NCBI GenBank assembly: GCA_030040725.1
Contig: JASHTD010000495.1
Location: 1 to 16,631 of the forward strand
Direction of reading: 5' to 3'
DNA length: 16,631 nt
Source of the DNA: Candidatus Sulfotelmatobacter sp.
GTDB taxonomy: Bacteria; Acidobacteriota; Terriglobia; Terriglobales; Acidobacteriaceae
Shown here piece by piece: positions 8,705 to 15,118 of the stretch; position 1 is the first letter of the stretch, and each line of letters opens with the position of its first letter. A model generated the notes under the pieces. That model did no database searches and was not told the DNA's origin. It saw nothing but the letters and a program-made list of their open reading frames with translations. Made by a program: the position numbers and the translations under genes.

Positions 8705-8729
8705 CGGCCGTGTGCCCGGACGTTTTTTT
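8697..8729 (+). terminator. Likely intrinsic terminator at the end of glnD
   Basis: GTCCG (8697-8701) pairs with CGGAC (8717-8721). The inner GGC/GCC pair (8706-8708 and 8714-8716) can stack within the loop. A run of seven T follows at 8723-8729. The stem overlaps the glnD stop codon at 8702-8704. The outer stem is only five base pairs, but with the T run it is the best terminator signal in the window and would end the nitrogen-control transcript. Confidence 0.6.
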
Positions 8730-8738
8730 GCGGAAGGG

Positions 8739-8781
8739 ATGCTTCGGTTGCGCCGCGAGGACTCGCGGCTGCACTCAGCAT
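8739..8781. repeat. REP-like imperfect palindrome between glnD and the amidohydrolase gene
   Basis: A perfect inner stem GCCGCGAG / CTCGCGGC (8752-8759 and 8762-8769) encloses only two bases. Outer arms ATGCT (8739-8743) and AGCAT (8777-8781) also pair. The wording, ATGCTTCGGTTGCGCC then GGCTGCACTCAGCATGAC, resembles the short 'TTCGGCTGCGCTCAGGATGAC' intergenic elements I associate with acidobacterial genomes. That resemblance is from memory, not from a search. No T run follows directly on the + strand, so termination is not its obvious job. Confidence 0.55.
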
Positions 8782-8901
8782 GACTCAAGTCCCGACCAGG
8801 CTCAGCAATTCACGCGGTGAACGATTTGGCTGCGCTCAACGCAACCGGATTGCTTTGCGTATGGTTTTCCGAAATGCAAGGTGCTACCATCCCGTACTGA
8901 T

Positions 8902-10203
8902 ATGGTCAGGCCAAAATGTCTGCTCGTGGTTTTCCTTCTTTTTCTGTTCGCTCCGCAGCCTAGGTCCTGGACACAAACCGAGACCCAAACGGCAACTCCT
9001 CATGTCATCGTGCTGCACGCTGCGGGCTTGCTGGACGTAAAAGCCGGCCGCGTGATTAGGCCCGGCGAGATTCTGGTTCAGGGCGAACGCATCGCGGAAG
9101 TTGGCGCATCGGTGAAGCATCCCGCCGACGCAGAGATTATCGATCTTGGAGACCGCATCCTTATGCCCGGGTTGATCGATGCGCACGTGCACCTGTTTCT
9201 GCATCCCGGCGCGGAAGATCTGCAGACGGTTGAAGAATCGGTACCGCAGCGTACCATCACCGCGCTCTCGGCCGCACGTGATGACCTGATGGCGGGCTAC
9301 ACCGCCGAACGCGATATGGGAACCGAAGGTGCGGGATCGGCGGACACAGCCGTGCGCAATGCTATCGATGAGGGACTCTATCCCGGGCCGCGGCTGCGGA
9401 TCAGCGGTAACGCGATCAGCATTCTCGGCGGACACGAAGATGCCATTGGCTACAACCCCGCCCAGCATGTGTTCTCCAATGCGGATTACGCCAACAATAA
9501 AGACGAAATTATCGCGGTCATGCGGGAGCAATATAAGGAAGGCGCTGATTTCACCAAGATTTACGAAACCGGGCACGACCGCGTGCACGAAGGCAAGTTC
9601 ACGACCAATTATCAATATACGGAAGCCGAGCTGAAAGCCGCGGTTGACGAAGCGGCGCGGGTCGGCAAGCGCGTGGCTGTGCATGCCACCGGCGAACCCG
9701 GCACACTGTTCGCGGCGGAGGCGGGAGTGGCTTCCATTGACCATGCCAACCAGCTTGGCGAAGAAACCATGCGGCTCATGCGCGAAAAGCAGATTTTCGC
9801 TGTACCGACTTTTACGATCTTCGAGTACTTCGCCGACCACGCCCCTAACGCCGCGCAGGCCGCGCGCGAGCACGAAATGCTGGATTTGAAGATTCAAGAT
9901 TTTCGCAAACAAGTTGCGGCAGGCGTTCCGATGGCCGTCGGCTCGGATGTGGGCCCGTTTCCTCATGGCACTCAGGCCCGTGAGCTGGTGCTGATGGTGA
10001 AGTATGGCATGACGCCGGTTGCGGCGCTGCAGGCTGATCTGCTGAATGGAGCGAAGCTGCTCGGCTGGGAGGGGCAGATCGGGGATCTGGCGCCGGGCTA
10101 TTTCGCAGATATCGTCGCCGTTTCGGGTGATCCGCTACAGGATATTAGCGTGGTGCAGAAGGTTTCGTTCGTGATGAAGGGCGGGGCCGTCTACCGGCAG
10201 TAA
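8902..10203 (+). CDS. Secreted amidohydrolase family protein (imidazolonepropionase/Xaa-Pro dipeptidase-like)
   Basis: The 433-residue metal-dependent hydrolase is predicted to be exported: MVRPK then a hydrophobic stretch to about residue 17. The TIM-barrel metal ligands of the amidohydrolase superfamily are visible: HxH in DAHVH (H95, H97), lysine K219 in DFTKIYETG (probably carboxylated, bridging two metals), H261 in AVHATG, H281 in SIDHANQ, and D349 in AVGSDVG. The C-terminal GYFADIVAVSGDPLQD is the typical strand closing the small beta-sandwich. Relatives include secreted Xaa-Pro/Xaa-Arg dipeptidases and imidazolonepropionase-like enzymes; the substrate cannot be predicted from motifs alone. 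ATG 8902 is preferred over GTG 8881 because it begins the signal peptide, though neither has a good Shine-Dalgarno. It converges with the oxidase operon, with only 30 bases between the stop codons. Confidence 0.9.
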   Translation: MVRPKCLLVVFLLFLFAPQPRSWTQTETQTATPHVIVLHAAGLLDVKAGRVIRPGEILVQGERIAEVGASVKHPADAEIIDLGDRILMPGLIDAHVHLFLHPGAEDLQTVEESVPQRTITALSAARDDLMAGYTAERDMGTEGAGSADTAVRNAIDEGLYPGPRLRISGNAISILGGHEDAIGYNPAQHVFSNADYANNKDEIIAVMREQYKEGADFTKIYETGHDRVHEGKFTTNYQYTEAELKAAVDEAARVGKRVAVHATGEPGTLFAAEAGVASIDHANQLGEETMRLMREKQIFAVPTFTIFEYFADHAPNAAQAAREHEMLDLKIQDFRKQVAAGVPMAVGSDVGPFPHGTQARELVLMVKYGMTPVAALQADLLNGAKLLGWEGQIGDLAPGYFADIVAVSGDPLQDISVVQKVSFVMKGGAVYRQ

Positions 10204-10233
10204 AACCGAAGGCGAAAAGTCTCCAGTAAGTTT

Positions 10234-10530
10234 TCAGTAGGTCTTCGACTGATCGCGCTGCCAGTCGTTCTCCTCAAGTCCGGCGAGATAGTCTCGCGTG
10301 GTATTGCGCTTGCGGTAGCAGACGAAAATCAGGCCGATGCTTCCCAATGTCGGCGGCACGACGAGAATCAGAATGCCGCTCTTGAGGGCCTGAATCATGC
10401 GGGAGCCCGAGCCGGCGGCCTGCGTGTAACAGAGCGCGCAACTCTGGCCAAACAGCGGCACGGGTGCGAAGAGAACGATAAAAGCCACTATCGCGGCGAA
10501 TGCGACAAGAATCGGCTTTGAGAACTTCAT
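10234..10530 (-). CDS. Small membrane protein with CxxC motif, last gene of the oxidase operon (unknown function)
   Basis: 98 residues, not recognised as a named family. It has a hydrophobic N-terminal segment (6-27, signal peptide or anchor), then SCALC (C31 and C34), a short polar stretch, a second hydrophobic segment (about 52-71) and a charged tail ending TRDYLAGLEENDWQRD. If both hydrophobic segments are retained, the CxxC would face the periplasm. ATG 10530 is supported by AAGGAG at 10539-10544 with 8-base spacing; an upstream start at 10614 would run into the previous gene. It begins 31 bases after subunit IV and shares its strand, so co-transcription is likely. Possible roles are an accessory oxidase subunit, a copper or haem assembly factor, or a thiol protein; the sequence does not decide. 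Confidence 0.75.
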   Translation of the reverse strand: MKFSKPILVAFAAIVAFIVLFAPVPLFGQSCALCYTQAAGSGSRMIQALKSGILILVVPPTLGSIGLIFVCYRKRNTTRDYLAGLEENDWQRDQSKTY

Positions 10531-10538
10531 AACATCAA

Positions 10539-10544
10539 CTCCTT
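10539..10544 (-). promoter_or_regulatory. Ribosome-binding site that fixes the start of the 98-residue membrane protein
   Basis: AAGGAG on the minus strand, 8 bases before ATG 10530. It supports the internal ATG, which also begins a signal-like sequence, over the longer frame starting at 10614. Confidence 0.7.
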
Positions 10545-10561
10545 GCTTGCCGACCAGCAGC

Positions 10562-10870
10562 TTAGTGAGCCCAGGGTACGCCGAGCAACTGCCGGTAGCT
10601 GTCCGTCCAGCCATACTGCATACCGAGCGTGGTGGCGATAGAGAAAATCAGGACAAACCACCTCAGGCCGCGATTTTCCCACAGGTGCATGAAAAACAGC
10701 AGCGCCAGTGCGCCCTCGATAATGGCCACAATGAACATGCGCGCGAACATGCTACTCGCGCTGATGTTCTGATAGGAGATCACGAACTGAATTGCCGCCA
10801 GGATCAGCAGGCAAACATATACTGCAACATCTCTTCCGGCTCCACCGTTCGGCGTGTTTGAGGCAGACAT
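10562..10870 (-). CDS. Cytochrome c oxidase subunit IV (prokaryotic type)
   Basis: 102 residues with three hydrophobic helices (about 14-33, 42-61 and 70-86). The family signature ALALLFFMHLW is at 55-64. In haem-copper oxidases this small subunit sits beside subunits I and III and mainly stabilises assembly. ATG 10870 is chosen because GGGAG lies 6 bases upstream; an earlier in-frame start at 10966 would overlap subunit III and add unrelated sequence. The gap to the preceding subunit III stop is 26 bases, so the genes are almost certainly co-transcribed. Confidence 0.88.
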   Translation of the reverse strand: MSASNTPNGGAGRDVAVYVCLLILAAIQFVISYQNISASSMFARMFIVAIIEGALALLFFMHLWENRGLRWFVLIFSIATTLGMQYGWTDSYRQLLGVPWAH

Positions 10871-10896
10871 AGGCGCTCCCGCGTTCTCGATCGAAA

Positions 10897-11532
10897 TTAA
10901 TGGGACATGTTCAACAGATAAATCAAGGGAACCACGAACATCCAAACCAGGTCGACAAAGTGCCAATACAGGCCGGTAACCTCGAGATCATCCGCCGTGT
11001 AGCGGCCGCCCATATAGCGTATGCCCACGGCAACCAGGGCGATTACGCCGCCGGTCACGTGGAGAAGATGCAATCCGGTTACGCTGAAGAAGGCGGCGCC
11101 GAACAACGGCGTGCCGAAGGGATTGTGAAAAATGGTGACGCCTTTATCGATCAGCTCCAGCCACTCGCGAATGTGCAGCAGGGCAAACACGGCTCCCAGA
11201 AGCGCGGTGAACATGACACAGCGGAAGGCTCCGCTCTTCTCGCCCTTCTGTGCGGAGCGGATGCCCATGAGCATTGTCAGGCTGCTGGTCAGCAGGACGA
11301 AAGTCATGATGGCAACATTGGTGATGCTGTGGAAAGGCCGGGGCCAGTCCGGGGTTCCGTTCCGAATGAAGCCATAGGCGACGAGACAGCCCGCGAAAGT
11401 TGCTGTATCTGCGATGATGAACAGCCACATCGCCATTTTTTTTGCAGGAATCGAGAATGCCGGCGCAGCCATCACCTCTGTCGCGGCTGTTCGCGACACC
11501 TGCCCGTGAATCGAGAGATCGGCTTGGCTCAC
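10897..11532 (-). CDS. ctaE: Cytochrome c oxidase subunit III, canonical copy
   Basis: 211 residues with five predicted membrane helices, the short bacterial form of COX3. Recognisable features are the first helix MAMWLFIIADTATFAGCLVAY (38-58), FFSVTGLHLLHVTGG and the C-terminal signature LYWHFVDLVWMFVVPLIYL. The conserved acidic residues before and inside that signature (E in LEVTG, D in HFVD) are kept. The subunit caps subunit I, supplies proton-uptake support near the D-channel mouth and stabilises turnover. The start is GTG 11532, fixed by a full AGGAGG at 11537-11542. It lies 21 bases after the other subunit III gene. Confidence 0.93.
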   Translation of the reverse strand: MSQADLSIHGQVSRTAATEVMAAPAFSIPAKKMAMWLFIIADTATFAGCLVAYGFIRNGTPDWPRPFHSITNVAIMTFVLLTSSLTMLMGIRSAQKGEKSGAFRCVMFTALLGAVFALLHIREWLELIDKGVTIFHNPFGTPLFGAAFFSVTGLHLLHVTGGVIALVAVGIRYMGGRYTADDLEVTGLYWHFVDLVWMFVVPLIYLLNMSH

Positions 11533-11536
11533 TTTG

Positions 11537-11542
11537 CCTCCT
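11537..11542 (-). promoter_or_regulatory. Strong ribosome-binding site supporting a GTG start
   Basis: A perfect AGGAGG on the minus strand, 4 bases before GTG 11532, between the two subunit III genes. It is the strongest Shine-Dalgarno in the operon and the reason to accept the GTG start. Confidence 0.8.
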
Positions 11543-11553
11543 ACCTGAACTAG

Positions 11554-12228
11554 TTAGAGCTTCAACCACAACAGAACAAGCAGATACACCCACAGTGCGC
11601 CCATGAAATGCCAGTAACGCGAAGTGGCGTCCAGCGTGCTCCGTTTGAGAACACGCTGGTTGAATTTGGCGATGACCCTCACCAGCCCGCCGATCCCGCC
11701 GGAAACGTGCAAGGCGTGGGCGATGGTCAACACGTAAAAAAACGAATAACTGATGTTGGTAGCGAATCGAAGGCCCTGCGAGACGAGTTCGTGCCAGGCA
11801 AAAATCTGGCCAGCGACGAACAGTAATCCCAGGGACAGGGTGATATAGAGCCAGCGCAAGGGGTTCTCGGCCCGCTCCTGCAAGCCTCCCATGAAGGCGG
11901 CGATGCGGCGCCGGGAGATCTCCAGTGTGAAGCTGCTGGCGATGATGACAAGAGTGTTGAAATACAAGATTGGCGGCAGAGCCATGTGCTGCCAATCACG
12001 CGCCCCTCCCTGGCGAACGACGAGGGCGCTGGTGAAGGCGGCGAACGTCATGGTGATGCTGGCCAAGGCCACCCAGATGCCGGTGCTGGCTGGCGGCGGG
12101 GAGGAATCCTTCACCTTGCGCAGATCACCGGAAGCGGGGACGAGATTGCGCCAGCCGCCGTTGCCGGAGCCCTGGCTGGGCAAACGATCGACATCCATTT
12201 TGGGCGGTTCGTGAACTACTGTCGCCAT
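11554..12228 (-). CDS. Cytochrome c oxidase subunit III, second divergent copy
   Basis: 224 residues: a hydrophilic N-terminal extension of about 45 residues, then five predicted helices starting at GIWVALASITMTFAAFTSALV. COX3 landmarks are present: LYITLSLGLLFVAGQIFAW, YVLTIAHALHVSGG and a closing RYWHFMGALWVYLLVLLW. Against the downstream copy it lacks the acidic residues of the closing signature (HFMG instead of HFVD; TSR instead of the glutamate region). It is therefore a diverged paralogue, not a recent duplication. The ATG at 12228 has GGGAG directly upstream with GAGGAG further back. The gene follows subunit I after a 130-base gap with two hairpins. Whether both subunit III proteins join one complex is not known. 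Confidence 0.9.
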   Translation of the reverse strand: MATVVHEPPKMDVDRLPSQGSGNGGWRNLVPASGDLRKVKDSSPPPASTGIWVALASITMTFAAFTSALVVRQGGARDWQHMALPPILYFNTLVIIASSFTLEISRRRIAAFMGGLQERAENPLRWLYITLSLGLLFVAGQIFAWHELVSQGLRFATNISYSFFYVLTIAHALHVSGGIGGLVRVIAKFNQRVLKRSTLDATSRYWHFMGALWVYLLVLLWLKL

Positions 12229-12256
12229 ACTCCCAACTACTCCTCTTCTCCCTCAG

Positions 12257-12310
12257 CGGCTAAAGCCGTACAATTTTTCTAACCTTGTCGGCGCGGCTGA
12301 AAGCCGCGCC
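12257..12310. repeat. Pair of related hairpins between subunit I and subunit III genes
   Basis: Hairpin one: CGGCT (12257-12261) with AGCCG (12264-12268), two-base loop. Hairpin two: GGCGCGGCT (12290-12298) with AGCCGCGCC (12302-12310), a nine-base-pair perfect stem with a GAA loop. Both share a CGGCTnnnAGCCG core, as in dispersed acidobacterial intergenic palindromes (recalled, not searched). In the operon's direction no T run follows hairpin two, so it is more likely an RNA-stability element, processing site or mobile REP-like repeat than a terminator. Confidence 0.7.
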
Positions 12311-12358
12311 CTTTCAAAAACCGATTTTCTACCTCAAAAACGAACTCATCCGAACGTT

Positions 12359-14140
12359 CTATTTCTCCTCGTCGGCACTGTGAACCGGCTCAGGCGAGGT
12401 CTGCATGATGAAATCGGAACTGGCTCCCTCTACGCTGTACTGATAGGGATCGTGATAAACCACCGGCATCTTATCGCCGAAATTATTGTGCGGCGGCGGG
12501 GTAGCGGTGCTCCATTCGAGGCTGGTTCCCTGCCACGGATTATCCGGAGCGGGCGCACCCCAGAAGCGGCTGTAAATCAGGTTGTAAATGAAAATCAACT
12601 GCACGGCGCCAGTTGCCAGCGCAGCCACGGTAATGAATTTGTGAACCGGGATAAGCGGGATGAGATAGTCATCCACGAACGCCTGATAGCGGCGGACATT
12701 GCCGGCGATGCCGAGATAGTGAAACGGCATGAAGATGCAGTAGGCGCCGACAAATGTCAACCAGAAGTGCAGCTGGCCCAGAGACTCGTTCATCATTCGG
12801 CCGGTCATCTTGGGGAACCAGAAATAAGTTCCGCCGAAGATACCGAAGATGGCGGCGACCGCCATTACCAGATGGAAGTGGCCGACAACGAAGTAGGTAG
12901 CGTGCAGAAGAATGTCGATCGAGGGCTGGGCCAGGAAAAAGCCGCTGATACCGCCGCTGATGAACATAGAAATGAACCCGAGGGCGAACAACGAAGCGGA
13001 ATTAATTCGCAGCTTCGACCCGTATAAGCTTCCAAGCCAGATCAGCACCACGATCGTCGACGGAATCGTGATGATCAGGGTGGGGAATGAGAACGCCAAC
13101 GAGGATATGGGATTCATGCCGCTGACGAACATGTGGTGACCGTACACCATGTAGCTGAGAACGGCCAAAGCGCCCATCGAGTAGATAAGCACGCGGTGGC
13201 TCAGCATGGGCCGGCGCATGTTGGTGATGAGAATATGCGAAACGATGCCCATGCCCGGGATGATGGCGATGTAAACCTCGGGGTGGCCGAAGAACCAAAA
13301 CAGATGCTGCCACAGCAGGGTCGACCCGCCGGAGTGGGGAAGCAAACTGTCGTTGATAACTAGGTTCGAGGCCACGAAGAAACTTGTTCCAGCGATGTGG
13401 TCCAGAATGAGGAGAATGACAGCGGGCATCAATACGGCAAACGCGGTCAATCCCATGATGGAAGTGATGAACCACGCCCACGCGCTCAGAGGGAGGCGCA
13501 TCAGCGACATACCCTTACAGCGCATGTCGAGCGTGGTGGTAATGAAGTTCAGCGAACCGAAGAGCTGTCCCACGCAGAAGAATGCGATGGAGAAGGCCCA
13601 CAAGACAACGCCTGTGCCCTGCCCGGGGCCGGAAACAGCGCCCACGGCGCTTAACGGAGCATATTGAGTCCAGCCGCCCAGCGTTGGACCATCGGAAACG
13701 AAAAACGACGCCATGAGGATGACGAAGCCGGTGAAGGTCACCCAAAATGACATCATGTTGAAGTGCGGGAAGGGCATATCCTCGGCGCCAGTCTGAATGG
13801 GCAGGAAAAAGTTGCCGAAGGCGGCGAAGGGAGCAGTCGTGAGGACGAAGAACACCATAATGGTGCCGTGCATCGTCATCAGCTGCAGGTAATACTCCGG
13901 GGTCATAATGTCGCCAGGGGCGCCATTTTTGGAGAGCAGGTGCAGCCCCGGAATCGCGAAATTGGCGAAGCCGAGGTGGAGGCGCATCAGCCAGGAGAGC
14001 ACCATGCCGACGATGACGGCGACCAGAGCCAGGGCGTAATACTGCTTCCCGATCACCTTGTGGTCGAGGCTGAAGATGTGCTTGCGGATGAAGCTGGTTG
14101 GGGCTCCGTGATGGACCGCATGAGCTGACATATCGTGCAT
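12359..14140 (-). CDS. ctaD: Cytochrome c oxidase subunit I (A-type haem-copper oxidase, variant proton channels)
   Basis: 593-residue catalytic subunit that reduces O2 to water and pumps protons across the inner membrane. Haem a ligands are H91 (MHGTIMVF) and H423; the haem a3 ligand is H421 (GHFHLVMA). CuB ligands are H286 (GHPEVY), H335 and H336 (YGHHMF), and the cross-link tyrosine is Y290. D-channel residues D121, N128 (GAEDMPFPHFN) and E288 are intact, which marks an A-type oxidase. The helix VIII motif that normally reads PTGVKVF is PSTIVVL here, so the K-channel lysine position is V364. The Mg-site HD pair is H413-A414. Start ATG 14140 has GAGGT 7 bases upstream; ATG 14131 is an alternative. 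It follows subunit II by 60 bases. Confidence 0.96.
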   Translation of the reverse strand: MHDMSAHAVHHGAPTSFIRKHIFSLDHKVIGKQYYALALVAVIVGMVLSWLMRLHLGFANFAIPGLHLLSKNGAPGDIMTPEYYLQLMTMHGTIMVFFVLTTAPFAAFGNFFLPIQTGAEDMPFPHFNMMSFWVTFTGFVILMASFFVSDGPTLGGWTQYAPLSAVGAVSGPGQGTGVVLWAFSIAFFCVGQLFGSLNFITTTLDMRCKGMSLMRLPLSAWAWFITSIMGLTAFAVLMPAVILLILDHIAGTSFFVASNLVINDSLLPHSGGSTLLWQHLFWFFGHPEVYIAIIPGMGIVSHILITNMRRPMLSHRVLIYSMGALAVLSYMVYGHHMFVSGMNPISSLAFSFPTLIITIPSTIVVLIWLGSLYGSKLRINSASLFALGFISMFISGGISGFFLAQPSIDILLHATYFVVGHFHLVMAVAAIFGIFGGTYFWFPKMTGRMMNESLGQLHFWLTFVGAYCIFMPFHYLGIAGNVRRYQAFVDDYLIPLIPVHKFITVAALATGAVQLIFIYNLIYSRFWGAPAPDNPWQGTSLEWSTATPPPHNNFGDKMPVVYHDPYQYSVEGASSDFIMQTSPEPVHSADEEK

Positions 14141-14200
14141 GGTAGCTACCTCACCTCAGAACAGGAGTTTCGTTCCAACTCGCACAATCTCTCGCGACCT

Positions 14201-15004
14201 TTACTGCAGTGCCGCTTGCTGCTTGAGCCAGGCATCGTAATCCGCCTGGGATTTCACCTCGAGATAGGCCTTCATGTTGTAATGACCGAGGCCGCAAAGC
14301 TGGGTGCAGACAATTTCATACTTGCCGATCTTGGTCGCCGTAAAGTGAATCGAAAGGTCCAGCCCCGGCACAAAATCCTGATGGACGCGCAGCTCTGGCA
14401 CATAAAAAGAGTGTCCAAGATCTTTGGAGTGCATGAGCAGGTGAATCTCCCGGTTTACCGGAATCGCCATTTCTGCGGTTACGATGTCGTCTTTCGAATC
14501 CTGATCGTTGGTGGTATCGAGACCGTAGAAATTGGCATTGGCCTCGCTGATCAGGTTGGGATGGATCGGGCCGAAGTTTCCGTCGGGCCCGGGATAACGG
14601 AAATAAAACGCAAACTGTCCCGCCTGCACCTGCACCGGCAAAGCATCGGCACTGGGAGGGGTGAAATAAGCTTGCCCCCAGGCTTTTGCGCCGAAGACAC
14701 CCAAAGCCAAAACCTCGGTGCCGACCAAGACGAAGGCGGCGATGACGAGGGCGGCGGCGCCGCCGGGGAACCGCTTGATACCGGCGTTAGGGGCAGGCTT
14801 CGAATACTTCCAAATAAAGATGGCGAGGAGAATCTGCGAGGCGAGGAAGGAGATACCAGCCTCCCACATGGTGTCGGTGTATTGCTCATCGATGAGATGA
14901 CCGTGGAGGGAAATATCCTGAGGCAGCGGCCAGATATGCATCACGATAGGAACTGCGGAAGCAATCGCTATCACAATAATCGTCACCGCCAATATCTTCG
15001 CCAT
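14201..15004 (-). CDS. ctaC: Cytochrome c oxidase subunit II (CuA protein)
   Basis: 267 residues. The periplasmic cupredoxin domain carries a complete CuA centre: H198 (LGHSFYVPELR) and CTQLCGLGHYNM with C233, C237, H241 and M244; the carbonyl-donating position is Q235, where mitochondrial-type proteins have glutamate. Hydrophobic segments lie at about 4-24, 50-65 and 83-107, one more than the common two-helix form, unless the first is a cleaved signal peptide. The region that usually reads QWYW is QFAF (130-133), so both tryptophans of the cytochrome c electron-entry motif are phenylalanine. No C-terminal haem domain is fused, so this is not a caa3 enzyme; donors are probably the products of the two upstream genes. 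Start ATG 15004 has AAAGG about 8 bases upstream. Confidence 0.95.
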   Translation of the reverse strand: MAKILAVTIIVIAIASAVPIVMHIWPLPQDISLHGHLIDEQYTDTMWEAGISFLASQILLAIFIWKYSKPAPNAGIKRFPGGAAALVIAAFVLVGTEVLALGVFGAKAWGQAYFTPPSADALPVQVQAGQFAFYFRYPGPDGNFGPIHPNLISEANANFYGLDTTNDQDSKDDIVTAEMAIPVNREIHLLMHSKDLGHSFYVPELRVHQDFVPGLDLSIHFTATKIGKYEIVCTQLCGLGHYNMKAYLEVKSQADYDAWLKQQAALQ

Positions 15005-15061
15005 ATGGCCCGCCTTTCGCCGCTGGAGGAAACCGCTTAGAGAAAACGGCTTAATATCAAA

Positions 15062-15089
15062 GATCGCCGCAGCTTTGGCTGCCGCGATC
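15062..15089. other. Intercistronic hairpin upstream of subunit II gene
   Basis: GATCGCCGCAGC (15062-15073) faces GCTGCCGCGATC (15078-15089) across a TTTG loop: a 12-position stem with one mismatch. It lies in the 114-base gap between the cupredoxin stop and the subunit II start. There is no T run in the direction of transcription, so an mRNA processing or stability element that sets unequal expression is more likely than a full terminator. Confidence 0.6.
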
Positions 15090-15118
15090 GAAGTCCGATT
15101 GATCGTGCTGGATAAAGA

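Noticed and set aside
8884..9966. 360-codon open frame on the minus strand
   Set aside because: It lies wholly antisense to the amidohydrolase gene, whose metal-binding motifs are clear. The antisense product shows no recognisable domain and is a codon-bias shadow.
10204..10233. Bidirectional terminator between the convergent amidohydrolase and oxidase operons
   Set aside because: No stem of useful length with a T run on either strand was found in this 30-base gap.
10562..10966. Longer form of subunit IV starting at 10966
   Set aside because: It would overlap subunit III by 70 bases and add 32 residues without family similarity. The ATG at 10870 has its own ribosome-binding site.
11144..11995. 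283-codon minus-strand frame overlapping both subunit III genes
   Set aside because: Same strand but a different frame from two well-supported COX3 genes; its product is low in membrane helices and matches nothing.
12257..12310. Reading the two hairpins as an intrinsic terminator of the subunit I transcript
   Set aside because: In the minus-strand direction no T run follows the strong stem, and the downstream genes are further subunits of the same enzyme.
14135..15040. 301-codon open frame on the plus strand
   Set aside because: Antisense to subunit II, which has a complete CuA site. The product has no domain character.
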